Assembly (NCBI GenBank): GCA_964059195.1
Contig: CAXKWD010000006.1
Coordinates: 10,842,530-10,906,529, forward strand
Direction: 5' to 3'
Length of the DNA stretch: 64,000 nt
From: Ectobius pallidus
Lineage: Eukaryota > Arthropoda > Insecta > Blattodea > Ectobiidae
This document shows positions 25,768-37,490 of the stretch, piece after piece (the first letter of the stretch is position 1; each line of letters begins with the position of its first letter). Both the position numbers and the translations under genes were made by a program. Below the pieces are notes generated by a model. That model worked only from the letters and a program-made list of their open reading frames with translations, had not been told where the DNA came from and did no database searches.

Positions 25768-27764
25768 ACACACTTATACTGATACTTACACACCAATCTT
25801 CTTATCAGTAGTCCGTACGATAGAATTCTTGCCAAAACAAATCCTCGCCTGCTAGCTAGGCAATCTAACAGCTATATAAACTTCAGCTTGTCAGGCTGTG
25901 CAACCTATGTGTTGCTAGGGCCATGTTTAGCGCCATTGCTTAACTTTTTGGTTCCTATAACACTGGTTACGGTCCCTGACAAATTGTTCTGAAGATATCA
26001 AGCTCAGCACGGATGCTGGTTGCTGTGCTATGCAGGCAGTAAGCGGGACTGTACCCATTCCTTATATTGATTTTGTTAGCAGGTTCCAGTATCTGTAAAG
26101 ATAGATAGAGAGTATTAGTGATGCGTATCGACAAAAGTTCCGGGTTCAAGATAACAACTAGATCATGAAATGAACATTTCTAGACATAGGACTTAATGCA
26201 AATAACAATAAAGCTCATTGGATATAATTAATCCCCAAACGAGCACACGAGAGTTGAGGACATGATTTTTATGGTTAAGCGAGTAGAAAGACAAATGAAT
26301 ATAAGGTGAAATTTAATGGAACTGATACTTACACACCAATCTTCTTATCAGTAGTCCGTACGATAGAATTCTTGCCAAATCAACACCTCGCCTGCTAGCT
26401 ATGCAACCTAACAGCTATATAACCTTCAGGTTGTCAGGCTGTGCAACTTATGTGTTGCTAGGGCCATGTTTAGCGCCATTGCTTAACTTTTTGGTTCCTA
26501 TAACACTGGTTACGGTCCCTGACAAGTTGCTCTGAAGATATCAAGCTCAGCACGGATGCTGGTTGCTGTGCTATGCAGGCAGTAAGCGGTACTGTACCCA
26601 TTCCTTAGATTGATTTTGTTAGCAGGTTCCAGTATCTGTAAAGATAGATAGGTAGTATTAGTGATGCATATTGACAAAAGTTCGGAGTTGAAGATAACAA
26701 CTAGATCATGAAATTAATATTTCTAGACATAGGACTTTATGCAAATAACAATAAAGCTCATTGGATATAATTAATCCCCAAACGAGCACACGAGAGTTGA
26801 GGACATGATTTTTATGGGTATGCGAGTAGAAAGACAAATGAATATAAGGTGAAATTTAATGGAACTGATACTTACATACCAATCTTCTTATCAGTAGTCC
26901 GTACGATAGAATTCTTGCCAAAACAACACCTCGCCTGCTAGCTATGCAATGTAACAGCTATATAACCTTCAGCTTGTTAGGCTGTGCAACCTATGTGTTC
27001 CTAGGGCCATGTTTAGCGCCATTGCTTAACTTTTTGGTTCCTATAACACTGGTTACGGTCCCTGACAAGTTGCTCTGAAGATATCAAGCTCAGCACGGAT
27101 GCTGGTTGCTGTGCTATGCAGGCAGTAGGCGGTACTGTGCCCATTCCTTAGATTGATATTGTTAGCAGGTTCCAGTATCTGTAAAGATAGATAGAGAGTA
27201 TTAGTGATGAATATTGACAAAAGTTCCGAGTTGAAGATAACAACTAGATCATGAAATTAATATTTCTAGACATAGGACTTTATGCAAATAACAATAAAGC
27301 TCATTGGATATAATTAATCCCCAAACGAGCACACGAGAGTTGAGGACATGATTTTTATGTGTATGCGAGTAGAAAGACAATTGAATATAAGGTGAAATTA
27401 ATTGGAACTGATACTTACACACCAATCTTCTTATCAGTAATCCGTACGATAGAATTCTTGCCAAAACAACACCTCGCCTGCTAGGTATGCAATCTAACAG
27501 CTATATAACCTTCAGGTTGTCAGGCTGTGCAACCTATGTGTTGCTAGGGCCATGTTTAGCGCCATTGCTTAACTGTTTGGTTCCTATAACACTGGTTACG
27601 GTCCATGGCAAGTTGCTCTGAAGACATCAAGCTCAGCACGGATGCTGGTTGCTGTGCTATGCAGGCAGTAAGTGGTACTGTGCAGATTCCCTAGGTAGTT
27701 TTTGTTAGCAGGTTCCAGCGTCTGTAATGATAGATAGAGTTTATTAGTGATGCATATTGACAAA
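25768..27764. repeat. Satellite array 2, about 3.7 monomers
   Basis: Satellite between S1 and the first long block. It begins mid-monomer at CTGATACTTACACACC and ends at ATTGACAAA. The last partial monomer is a diverged variant (GCAGTAAGTGGTACTGTGC, CCCTAGGTAG, CGTCTGTAATGATAG) that always precedes the long non-satellite block and has a partly equivalent sequence before S1. From 26036 onward the array is repeated at 33401 with a constant offset of 7365 bp. Confidence 0.95.
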
Positions 27765-28079
27765 TAATAGATGCAATGGTTCTTGGGTGTTTGGTCAGTG
27801 TAAATTTTTCGAGATGTAAGATAGTCCCTCTTTGAGATCTCACGGTAGGGTCTACACTTCGGAAGTCTGAAAATTTTAAGAACTATGTAATGATAATGTG
27901 GAACTATAAATGACATAAATAACTGTAAAGTTATACATACGCCCAAGACAGCATAGCAGTATGTTGGAATGATATAGTGATCTGCTAGATACTGCATTAA
28001 CTTCGATAAACACTCTTGATTATATCTCTTCAAGTAATCTTACTAATAACGTAAATAAAATAGCTGTTATTAAGTTTGA

Positions 28080-28663
28080 ACTGGCAAACCTTCTCCTGGA
28101 AAACAATTTTCATATTGCATTTATTTGATCTGTTCTAGATGATAGAAATAATCAACAATTTCTGTGAATATTAGTAGATAAGCATCTATGCTGGTAACGG
28201 TTTGTAAATTAAGCCTTTAAAAAGTAAGCACTGGTGCACTAAAAATTACTTATTATGGGCTAGTTTATCTTGATATGCCATATGCTATTGAAGTATGGGG
28301 AGCATGTGCCTAAACGTATTATGTAGACTACTTATACTATAGAATAATACGTCTTAGACAAATGTATAAATTGGGAAGGGTGTACAACTGCAGAGATGAA
28401 ATTAGGAAAGAAAAATTAACAATAATGTATTTGTATGCGTTTCAGGTAGCCATAGATGAAATTCACCAGTATGATACTCGATCAAAAATAAATATATACA
28501 CAACAAGATACAACACAGAAACAGCAAACAGGGATCCCTACGTAATTAGGGTACAGTTCTATAATAAATGACAAAACATCTTAAAACTGTGCACTGGGGA
28601 AAAAATTACTATTTAAAAAGTTGCCTTTGTGAAAAAATACTTTACAGGAACGATGAACTCTAA
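28080..28663 (+). pseudogene. LINE reverse transcriptase C-terminal fragment in L1
   Basis: The longest surviving version of the LINE remnant. In forward order and in shifting frames it shows an N-W-Q-T...K-T-I-F-I stretch (about 28082-28130) resembling the N-x-L-x-L-N-x-x-K-T segment. It then shows ILVDKHLCW preceded by a stop where a glycine is usual (about 28160-28190), TGALKITYYGL and YAIEVWGACA (about 28230-28312). Next come CRDEIRKEKLTIMYLY, HQYDTRSK, a strand ending FYNK followed by TGA (28569-28571), and finally KSCLCEKILYRNDEL in a shifted frame to the stop at 28661-28663. This order is characteristic of the C-terminal part of Jockey/CR1-type LINE ORF2. Several stops and at least one frameshift make it inactive. 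The catalytic YADD region and the endonuclease are absent. Confidence 0.78.
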
Positions 28664-28916
28664 ATTAGATAAAGGCCTAGGATAAATAGTTTTATGATAC
28701 CTGTCAAATTAATAATATACTCTAGTATGATCGTAATATTTGTAATTACATTTATTTGTTGATATGTTCAAAACCACTATGTAACTAATATTTTGGATGA
28801 AATATAGTTGACTTTAATATTAATATTATTATTATTACTAGGTAGCAATGTCACAATTAAAATATTATCTAAAGGTCGCATTCATTTTAAGTGATGCTGT
28901 AGATTGCTGTATCCCT

Positions 28917-28958
28917 AAAGAGAGAGTGCGTGCGTGAGAGAGAGACAGAGAGAGAGAT
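28917..28958. repeat. GA/GT-rich simple repeat in L1
   Basis: The same approximately 40-bp GAGAG/GTGCGTGCG tract as in S1, and copied in L2 and L3. Confidence 0.85.
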
Positions 28959-30123
28959 GGAGTCATGGGACATTGAATAAATGCCACACATATTGCTTCT
29001 ATGTACTAAAACCAATATGCTATGCAAGGTAATACCTAGGAAGTTTCTGAAGTCTTCTGAAGTTTCGTGTAGTCGATACTCTTCCTCACAGCTGTCCAAT
29101 TTCTGGAAACCAGTGACGTTATTGAAACACAGTGTAGTCAATTCCCTTTCTCGCTCCTTTTCAAGTCCTGGAAACAAAATACATTGTTGTTATCATTTGT
29201 CCTCCCCAGTTAGGATTTCCAAAATGTAGATGAACATTGCTCAATTTATTGTAGTACAATCTCGTGGCAAAGAGAATTTTAACATTATGCCTATTTATTT
29301 CGGATATTAAACATACATAAATCTTACGAGCTTCAAAAACTTATTATTGAACATACTCTCTTAAAGTGTAAGTGGGTGATTGAACTGAAGAATATACGTA
29401 TTTGATTGTATGTATGACTAATATGGCTGCTAGTTTTGCTGCTTACTGTGAATTATATTGGTAAGTGCTGACCAAATTTTGGGACTGGCTACCAACCTTC
29501 TCATAGAGTTAATTTCCACAACACGATATACCTAGGCAGTTTATTATCACAATAAATAGTTCCTCACCGTGACAAATTTTCTCCACTGTGTTATAATGGA
29601 AACTGTCCTTCGGGGTCAGTAAACTAATTTTACTATTTTTTATAAACTGCCCCGATCGCTGTTATATAGTAGTGTAGGCAGAGAGGGATACACATCCCCC
29701 ATCTGCAACACGACTTAACCGGTTTACTGTTTCTCCTAGTTATTCTACCAGCACTCACTGCTCATACCCAGACGGCGATTTATCAGCAAATAGCGAACCC
29801 TGTTCTAACCATAATAAAGAATTACTCACTTTTAGAATATTTTTCTTAATTACATCCTTTCTTCACTTTGTTCAAAAATTCACAAGGACTTGTTGCTAAG
29901 CAAAATGTATCTTTAAGTTCAGTTTAAACGAAAAGGATCTAAGGAACAGCAAAGCTAAAGCTCTTGGTTGATTTAAATCTCGCAGTTTTAAACTTTGAAG
30001 GTTAGGCCTTGATTTGCTGAACAGTTAACACCTATGAATTATAGATGTCGATTTTCCTTATATTTATTAGTAAATGGTTTTATGCCTAGTGGCCTATTTC
30101 ATTGTATTTAACGTTCCTTTAAT

Positions 30124-30126
30124 ACA
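30124..30126. repeat. MITE target-site duplication (ACA), left, L1
   Basis: ACA directly before the MITE is repeated at 30555-30557. The empty site in L2 (37488-37490) has a single ACA, which shows it to be the duplicated target. Confidence 0.8.
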
Positions 30127-30554
30127 TGCCCGGTTTCTACAAACTTGTGAATTACCTATGGGTAAATTACCCATGGATAAATTAGTTCCATTTAACCTAC
30201 AATGGTATAATGAGCAAGGCCTTGGAGTTGTACAGTTAATTTAATTCAGAAGGCTTTGATCCTCATTGTTATTGATCCTATGAAAGGTTAAATTTTATCC
30301 AGCCATCCATGAAAGGACAAATTAACCCAAAGATTTACCCTTGGACAGATCTAGCCCGAGTTTGTAGGAACATTTTTTCTGTCATTTTCATATTTACCTA
30401 GAGGACATTTATCTAGAAACTCGCCACAAGTGTAAGTGATTGCTATCTTTAAATTATTTGTGTTTGTGTGGTGTTATTCTTGTGTAAATTGTGTAAATTC
30501 TGTGCATTAGATAATTTACCCATAGGTAATTCGCGAGTTTATAGAAACCGGCCA
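30127..30554. mobile_element. 428-bp MITE with 43-bp inverted repeats, L1 copy
   Basis: A non-autonomous DNA transposon. The 5' arm (30127-30169) and the inverted 3' arm (30512-30554) match at 39 of 43 positions by eye. The ends read TGCCCGGTTTCTACAAAC and, inverted, TGGCCGGTTTCTATAAAC. It is flanked by a 3-bp ACA duplication. No transposase frame lies inside; the interior is AT-rich with extra short inverted repeats of GGGTAAATTACCC type near both arms. The limits are unusually secure because the homologous L2 block has the uninterrupted site. Three-base duplications are typical of PIF/Harbinger elements, but ACA is not their usual TWA target, so the superfamily is left open. Confidence 0.92.
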
Positions 30555-30787
30555 ACAGTCAATTAGAATTAGTTTAAGATCTTTATTCTTTGTTTAAGAT
30601 ACAATGTTTTCTTTCCATGTGCAATCACATGGTAGTTAAAGCACTATTGAAAGTCATTCGTAATTTTCCTCAGAGAAAGTTATATTTATTATTAATCTAG
30701 AGTATCAGACTTCTTGTTTGTAATTGGTGAATATTGTCAATTAGTTTCCTTTTTATTATTATATGTAGAGATAACGGATAGAGAAAG

Positions 30788-33700
30788 AAAGTTCCGAGTT
30801 GAAGATAACAACTAGATCTTGAAATGAACATTTCTATACATAGAACTTAATGCAAAAAAGAATAATGCTCACTGGATATAATTAATCCACAAACGAGCAC
30901 ACGAGAGTTGAGGACATGATTTTTATGGTTAAGTGAGTAGAAAGACAAATGAATATAAGGTGAAATTTAATGGAACTGATACTTACACACCAATCTTCTT
31001 ATCAGTAGTCCGTACGATAGAATTCTTGCCAAAACAACACCTCGCCTGCTAGCTATGCAATCTAACAGCTATATAACCTTCAGGTTGTCAGGCTGTGCAA
31101 CTTATGTGTTGCTAGGGCCATGTTTAGCGCCATTGCTTAACTTTTTGGTTCCTATAACACTGGTTACGGTCCCAGACAAGTTGCTCTGAAGATATCAAGC
31201 TCAGCACGGGTGCTGGTTGCTGTGCTATTCAGGCAGTAAGCAGTACTGTACCCATTCCTTAAATTGATTTTGTTAGCAGGTTCCAGTATCTGTAAAGATA
31301 GATAGAGAGTATTAGTGATGCATATTGACAAAAGTTCGGAGTTGAAGATAACAACTAGATGATGAATTTAATATTTCTAGACATAGGACTTAATGCAAAT
31401 AACAATAAAGCTCATTAAATATAATTAATCCCCAAACGAGCACACGAGAGTTGAGGACATGATTTTTATGGTTAAGCGAATAGAAAGACAAATGAATATA
31501 AGGTGAAATTTAATGGAACTCATACTTACACACCAATCTTCTTATTAGTAGTCCGTACGATAGAATTCTTGCCAAAACAACACTTCGCCTGCTAGCTATG
31601 CAATCTAACAGCTATATAACCTTCAGCTTGTCAGGCTGTGCAACCTATGTGTTGCTAGGGCCATGTTTAGCGCCATTGCTTAACTTTTTGGTTCCTATAA
31701 CACTGGTTACGGTCCCTAACAAGTTGCTCTGAAGATATCAAGCTCAGCACGGATGCTGGTTGCTGTGCTATGCAGGCAGTAGGCGGTACTGTGCCCATTC
31801 CTTAGATTGATATTGTTAGCAGGTTCCAGTATCTGTAAAGATAGAGAGTATTAGTGATGCATATTGACAAAAGTTCCGAGTTGAAGATAACAAATAGATC
31901 ATGAAATGAACATTTCAAGACATAGAACTTAATGCAAATAACAATAAAGCTCATTGGATATAATTAATCCCCAAACGAGCACACGAGAGTTGAGGACATG
32001 ATTTTTATGGTTAAGCGACTAGAAAGACAAATGAATATAAGGTGAAATTTAATGGAACTGATACTTACACACCAATCTTCTTATCAGTAGTCCGTACGAT
32101 AGAATTCTTGCCAAAAAACACCTCGCCTGCTAGCTATGCAATCTAACAGCTATATAACCTTCAGCTTGTCAGGCTGTGCAACCTATGTGTTGCTAGGACC
32201 ATGTTTAGCGCCATTGCTTAACTTTTTGGTTCCTATAACACTGGTTACGGTCCCTAACAAGTTGCTCTGAAGATATCAAGCTCAGCACGGATGCTGGTTG
32301 CTGTGCTATGCAGGCAGTAGGCGGTACTGTGCCCATTCCTTAGATTGATATTGTTAGCAGGTTCCAGTATCTGCAAAGATAGATAGATAGTATTAGTGAT
32401 GAATATTGACAAAAGTTCCGAGTAGAAGACAACAACTAGATAATGAAATGAACATTTCAAGACATAAGACTTAGTGCAAATAAGAATAGAGCTCATTGGA
32501 TATAATTAATCCCCAAACGAGCACACGAGAGTTGAGGACATGATTTTTATGGGTATGCGAGTAGAAAGACAATTGAATATAAGGTGAAATTAATTGGAAC
32601 TGATACTTACACACCAATCTTCTTATCAGTAATCCGTACGATAGAATTCTTGCCAAAACAACACCTCGCCTGCTAGCTATGCAATCTAACAGCTATATAA
32701 CCGTCAGGTTGTCATGCTGTGTAACCTATGTGTTGCTAGCGCCATGTTTAGCGCCATTGCTTAACTTTTTGGTTCCTATAACACTGGTTACGGTCCATGA
32801 CAAGTTGCTCTGAAGATATCAAGCTCAGCACGGATGTTGGTTGCTGTGCTATGCAGGCAGTAGGCGGTACTGTACCCATTCTTTAGACTGATTTTGTAAG
32901 TAGGTTCCAGTATCTTTAAAAATAGATAGAGAGTATCAGTGATGAATATTGACAAAAGTTCCGAGTTGAAGATAACAACTAGATCATGAAATTAATATTT
33001 CTAGACATAGGACCTAATTCGAATAACAATAAAGCTCATTGGATATAATTAATCCCCAAACGAGCACACGAGAGTTGAGGACATGATTTTTATGGTTAAG
33101 CGAGTAGAAAGACAAATGAATATAAGGTGAAATTTAATGGAACTCATAATTTACACACCAATCTTCTTATTAGTAGTCCGTACGATAGAATTCTTGCCAA
33201 AACAACACTTCGCCTGCTAGCTATGCAATCTAACAGCTATATAACCTTCAGCTTGTCAGGCTGTGCAACCTATGTGTTGCTAGGGCCATGTTTAGCGCCA
33301 TTGCTTAACTTTTTGGTTTCTATAACACTGGTTACGGTACCTAACAAGTTGCTCTGAAGATAACAAGCTCAGCACGGATGCTGGTTGCTGTGCTATGCAG
33401 GCAGTAAGCGGGACTGTACCCATTCCTTATATTGATTTTGTTAGCAGGTTCCAGTATCTGTAAAGATAGATAGAGAGTATTAGTGATGCGTATCGACAAA
33501 AGTTCCGGGTTCAAGATAACAACTAGATCATGAAATGAACATTTCTAGACATAGGACTTAATGCAAATAACAATAAAGCTCATTGGATATAATTAATCCC
33601 CAAACGAGCACACGAGAGTTGAGGACATGATTTTTATGGTTAAGCGAGTAGAAAGACAAATGAATATAAGGTGAAATTTAATGGAACTGATACTTACACA

Positions 33701-35129
33701 CCAATCTTCTTATCAGTAGTCCGTACGATAGAATTCTTGCCAAATCAACACCTCGCCTGCTAGCTATGCAACCTAACAGCTATATAACCTTCAGGTTGTC
33801 AGGCTGTGCAACTTATGTGTTGCTAGGGCCATGTTTAGCGCCATTGCTTAACTTTTTGGTTCCTATAACACTGGTTACGGTCCCTGACAAGTTGCTCTGA
33901 AGATATCAAGCTCAGCACGGATGCTGGTTGCTGTGCTATGCAGGCAGTAAGCGGTACTGTACCCATTCCTTAGATTGATTTTGTTAGCAGGTTCCAGTAT
34001 CTGTAAAGATAGATAGATAGTATTAGTGATGCATATTGACAAAAGTTCGGAGTTGAAGATAACAACTAGATCATGAAATTAATATTTCTAGACATAGGAC
34101 TTTATGCAAATAACAATAAAGCTCATTGGATATAATTAATCCCCAAACGAGCACACGAGAGTTGAGGACATGATTTTTATGGGTATGCGAGTAGAAAGAC
34201 AAATGAATATAAGGTGAAATTTAATGGAACTGATACTTACATACCAATCTTCTTATCAGTAGTCCGTACGATAGAATTCTTGCCAAAACAACACCTCGCC
34301 TGCTAGCTATGCAATGTAACAGCTATATAACCTTCAGCTTGTTAGGCTGTGCAACCTATGTGTTCCTAGGGCCATGTTTAGCGCCATTGCTTAACTTTTT
34401 GGTTCCTATAACACTGGTTACGGTCCCTGACAAGTTGCTCTGAAGATATCAAGCTCAGCACGGATGCTGGTTGCTGTGCTATGCAGGCAGTAGGCGGTAC
34501 TGTGCCCATTCCTTAGATTGATATTGTTAGCAGGTTCCAGTATCTGTAAAGATAGATAGAGAGTATTAGTGATGAATATTGACAAAAGTTCCGAGTTGAA
34601 GATAACAACTAGATCATGAAATTAATATTTCTAGACATAGGACTTTATGCAAATAACAATAAAGCTCATTGGATATAATTAATCCCCAAACGAGCACACG
34701 AGAGTTGAGGACATGATTTTTATGTGTATGCGAGTAGAAAGACAATTGAATATAAGGTGAAATTAATTGGAACTGATACTTACACACCAATCTTCTTATC
34801 AGTAATCCGTACGATAGAATTCTTGCCAAAACAACACCTCGCCTGCTAGGTATGCAATCTAACAGCTATATAACCTTCAGGTTGTCAGGCTGTGCAACCT
34901 ATGTGTTGCTAGGGCCATGTTTAGCGCCATTGCTTAACGGTTTGGTTCCTATAACACTGGTTACGGTCCATGGCAAGTTGCTCTGAAGACATCAAGCTCA
35001 GCACGGATGCTGGTTGCTGTGCTATGCAGGCAGTAAGTGGTACTGTGCAGATTCCCTAGGTAGTTTTTGTTAGCAGGTTCCAGCGTCTGTAATGATAGAT
35101 AGAGTTTATTAGTGATGCATATTGACAAA
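30788..35129. repeat. Satellite array 3, about 8 monomers
   Basis: Satellite between L1 and L2. It begins at AAAGTTCCGAG directly after L1 with a divergent first monomer (GATCTTGAAATG, AATAATGCTCACTGG), which also follows L2 and L3. From 33401 its sequence repeats that from 26036. The junction between the two composite units therefore lies within this array, at about 33360-33400. At 33127-33357 a forward frame with a GTG start spans ordinary monomer sequence and is not a gene. Confidence 0.95.
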
Positions 35130-35444
35130 TAATAGATGCAATGGTTCTTGGGTGTTTGGTCAGTGTAAATTTTTCGAGATGTAAGATAGTCCCTCTTTGA
35201 GATCTCACGGTAGGGTCTACACTTCGGAAGTCTGAAAATTTTAAGAACTATGTAATGATAATGTGGAACTATAAATGACATAAATAACTGTAAAGTTATA
35301 CATACGCCCAAGACAGCATAGCAGTATGTTGGAATGATATAGTGATCTGCTAGATACTGCATTAACTTCGATAAACACTCTTGATTATATCTCTTCAAGT
35401 AATCTTACTACTAACGTAAATAAGATAGCTGTTATTAAGTTTGA

Positions 35445-36028
35445 ACTGGCAAACCTTCTCCTGGAAAACAATTTTCATATTGCATTTATTTGATCTGTTC
35501 TAGATGATAGAAATAATCAACAATTTCTGTGAATATTAGTAGATAAGCATCTATGCTGGTAACGGTTTGTAAATTAAGCCTTTAAAAAGTAAGCACTGGT
35601 GCACTAAAAATTACTTATTATGGGCTAGTTTATCTTGATATGCCATATGCTATTGAAGTATGGGGAGCATGTGCCTAAACGTATTATGTAGACTACTTAT
35701 ACTATAGAATAATACGTCTTAGACAAATGTATAAATTGGGAAGGGTGTACAACTGCAGAGATGAAATTAGGAAAGAAAAATTAACAATAATGTATTTGTA
35801 TGCGTTTCAGGTAGCCATAGATGAAATTCACCAGTATGATACTCGATCAAAAATAAATATATACACAACAAGATACAACACAGAAACAGCAAACAGGGAT
35901 CCCTACGTAATTAGGGTACAGTTCTATAATAAATGACAAAACATCTTAAAACTGTGCACTGGGGAAAAAATTACTATTTAAAAAGTTGCCTTTGTGAAAA
36001 AATACTTTACAGGAACGATGAACTCTAA
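35445..36028 (+). pseudogene. LINE reverse transcriptase C-terminal fragment in L2
   Basis: Counterpart of the remnant at 28080-28663, at constant +7365 offset. It has the same stop codons, including TGA at 35934-35936 after the FYNK motif, and the same frameshift before the final RNDEL segment. It was therefore dead before the block was duplicated. Confidence 0.78.
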
Positions 36029-36281
36029 ATTAGATAAAGGCCTAGGATAAATAGTTTTATGATACCTGTCAAATTAATAATATACTCTAGTATGATCGTA
36101 ATATTTGTAATTACATTTATTTGTTGATATGTTCAAAACCACTATGTAACTAATATTTTGGATGAAATATAGTTGACTTTAATATTAATATTATTATTAT
36201 TACTAGGTAGCAATGTCACAATTAAAATATTATCTAAAGGTCGCATTCATTTTAAGTGATGCTGTAGATTGCTGTATCCCT

Positions 36282-36323
36282 AAAGAGAGAGTGCGTGCGT
36301 GAGAGAGAGACAGAGAGAGAGAT
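36282..36323. repeat. GA/GT-rich simple repeat in L2
   Basis: Copy of the approximately 40-bp GAGAG/GTGCG tract described for S1 and L1. Confidence 0.85.
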
Positions 36324-37487
36324 GGAGTCATGGGACATTGAATAAATGCCACACATATTGCTTCTATGTACTAAAACCAATATGCTATGCAAGGTAATAC
36401 CTAGGAAGTTTCTGAAGTCTTCTGAAGTTTCGTGTAGTCGATACTCTTCCTCACAGCTGTCCAATTTCTGGAAACCAGTGACGTTATTGAAACACAGTGT
36501 AGTCAATTCCCTTTCTCGCTCCTTTTCAAGTCCTGGAAACAAAATACATTGTTGTTATCATTTGTCCTCCCCAGTTAGGATTTCCAAAATGTAGATGAAC
36601 ATTGCTCAATTTATTGTAGTACAATCTCGTGGCAAAGAGAATTTTAACATTATGCCTATTTATTTCGGATATTAAACATACATAAATCTTACGAGCTTCA
36701 AAAACTTATTATTGAACATACTCTCTTAAAGTGTAAGTGGGTGATTGAACTGAAGAATATACGTATTTGATTGTATGTATGACTAATATGGCTGCTAGTT
36801 TTGCTGCTTACTGTGAATTATATTGGTAAGTGCTGACCAAATTTTGGGACTGGCTACCAACCTTCTCATAGAGTTAATTTCCACAACACGATATACCTAG
36901 GCAGTTTATTATCACAATAAATAGTTCCTCACCGTGACAAATTTTCTCCACTGTGTTATAATGGAAACTGTCCTTCGGGGTCAGTAAACTAATTTTACTA
37001 TTTTTTATAAACTGCCCCGATCGCTGTTATATAGTAGTGTAGGCAGAGAGGGATACACATCCCCCATCTGCAACACGACTTAACCGGTTTACTGTTTCTC
37101 CTAGTTATTCTACCAGCACTCACTGCTCATACCCAGACGGCGATTTATCAGCAAATAGCGAACCCTGTTCTAACCATAATAGAGAATTACTCACTTTTAG
37201 AATATTTTTCTTAATTACATCCTTTCTTCATTTGTTCAAAAATTCACAAGGACTTGTTGCTAAGCAAAATGTATCTTTAAGTTCAGTTTAAACGAAAAGG
37301 ATCTAAGGAACAGCAAAGCTAAAGCTCTTGGTTGATTTAAATCTCGCAGTTTTAAACTTTGAAGGTTAGGCCTTGATTTGCTGAACAGTTAACACCTATG
37401 AATTATAGATGTCGATTTTCCTTATATTTATTAGTAAATGGTTTTATGCCTAGTGGCCTATTTCATTGTATTTAACGTTCCTTTAAT

Positions 37488-37490
37488 ACA
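37488..37490. other. Empty MITE target site (single ACA)
   Basis: L2 reads TTTAATACAGTCAATTAG without interruption, where L1 and L3 have TTTAATACA, then the MITE, then ACAGTCAATTAG. One ACA and no footprint are present. This is either the pre-insertion state or an unusually precise loss. Confidence 0.92.

Larger units (their letters stand above)
27765..30787. repeat. Long non-satellite block, copy L1 (~3.0 kb)
   Basis: A 3.02-kb non-satellite segment embedded in the satellite. It starts after ATTGACAAA and ends at AAAGTTCCGAG, so it sits within the A-run of the monomer sequence GACAAAAGTTCC. In order it carries unrecognised sequence, a dead LINE RT tail (about 28080-28663), a GA/GT-rich simple repeat, about 700 bp of unrecognised AT-rich DNA and a MITE (30127-30554). 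It ends with about 230 bp of unrecognised AT-rich DNA. Offsets to L3 are exactly 32222 bp at both ends, so the two have equal length. The minus-strand 145-codon frame (27596-28033) spans a satellite/block junction and is not supported as a gene. Confidence 0.9.
26036..33400. repeat. Composite unit U1 (satellite + L1 + satellite), 7365 bp
   Basis: The segment from GCAGTAAGCGGGACTG (26036) to just before the same sequence at 33401 is a tandemly repeated composite. The second copy (U2) starts at 33401 and shows constant 7365-bp offset through L2's left part. The offset falls to 6933 bp after the missing MITE and a 1-bp difference, and to about 6395 bp after loss of one monomer (near 31320-31860 in U1). 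This shows that satellite and captured block amplified together. Confidence 0.85.

Noticed and set aside
27596..28033. 145-codon minus-strand frame at the satellite/L1 junction, also at 34961-35398 and 59818-60255
   Set aside because: It crosses from non-satellite DNA into satellite sequence, shows no recognisable domain, and is identical between copies simply because the block was duplicated.
30127..30554. LTR or SINE identity for the 428-bp element
   Set aside because: Its ends are inverted, not direct, repeats; there are no pol III boxes and no poly-A tail. The 3-bp duplication fits a DNA transposon.
30788..31300. Helitron origin of the monomer (insertion at an A-run)
   Set aside because: No TC start, no CTRR end and no 3' hairpin at the GACAAAAGTTCC register.
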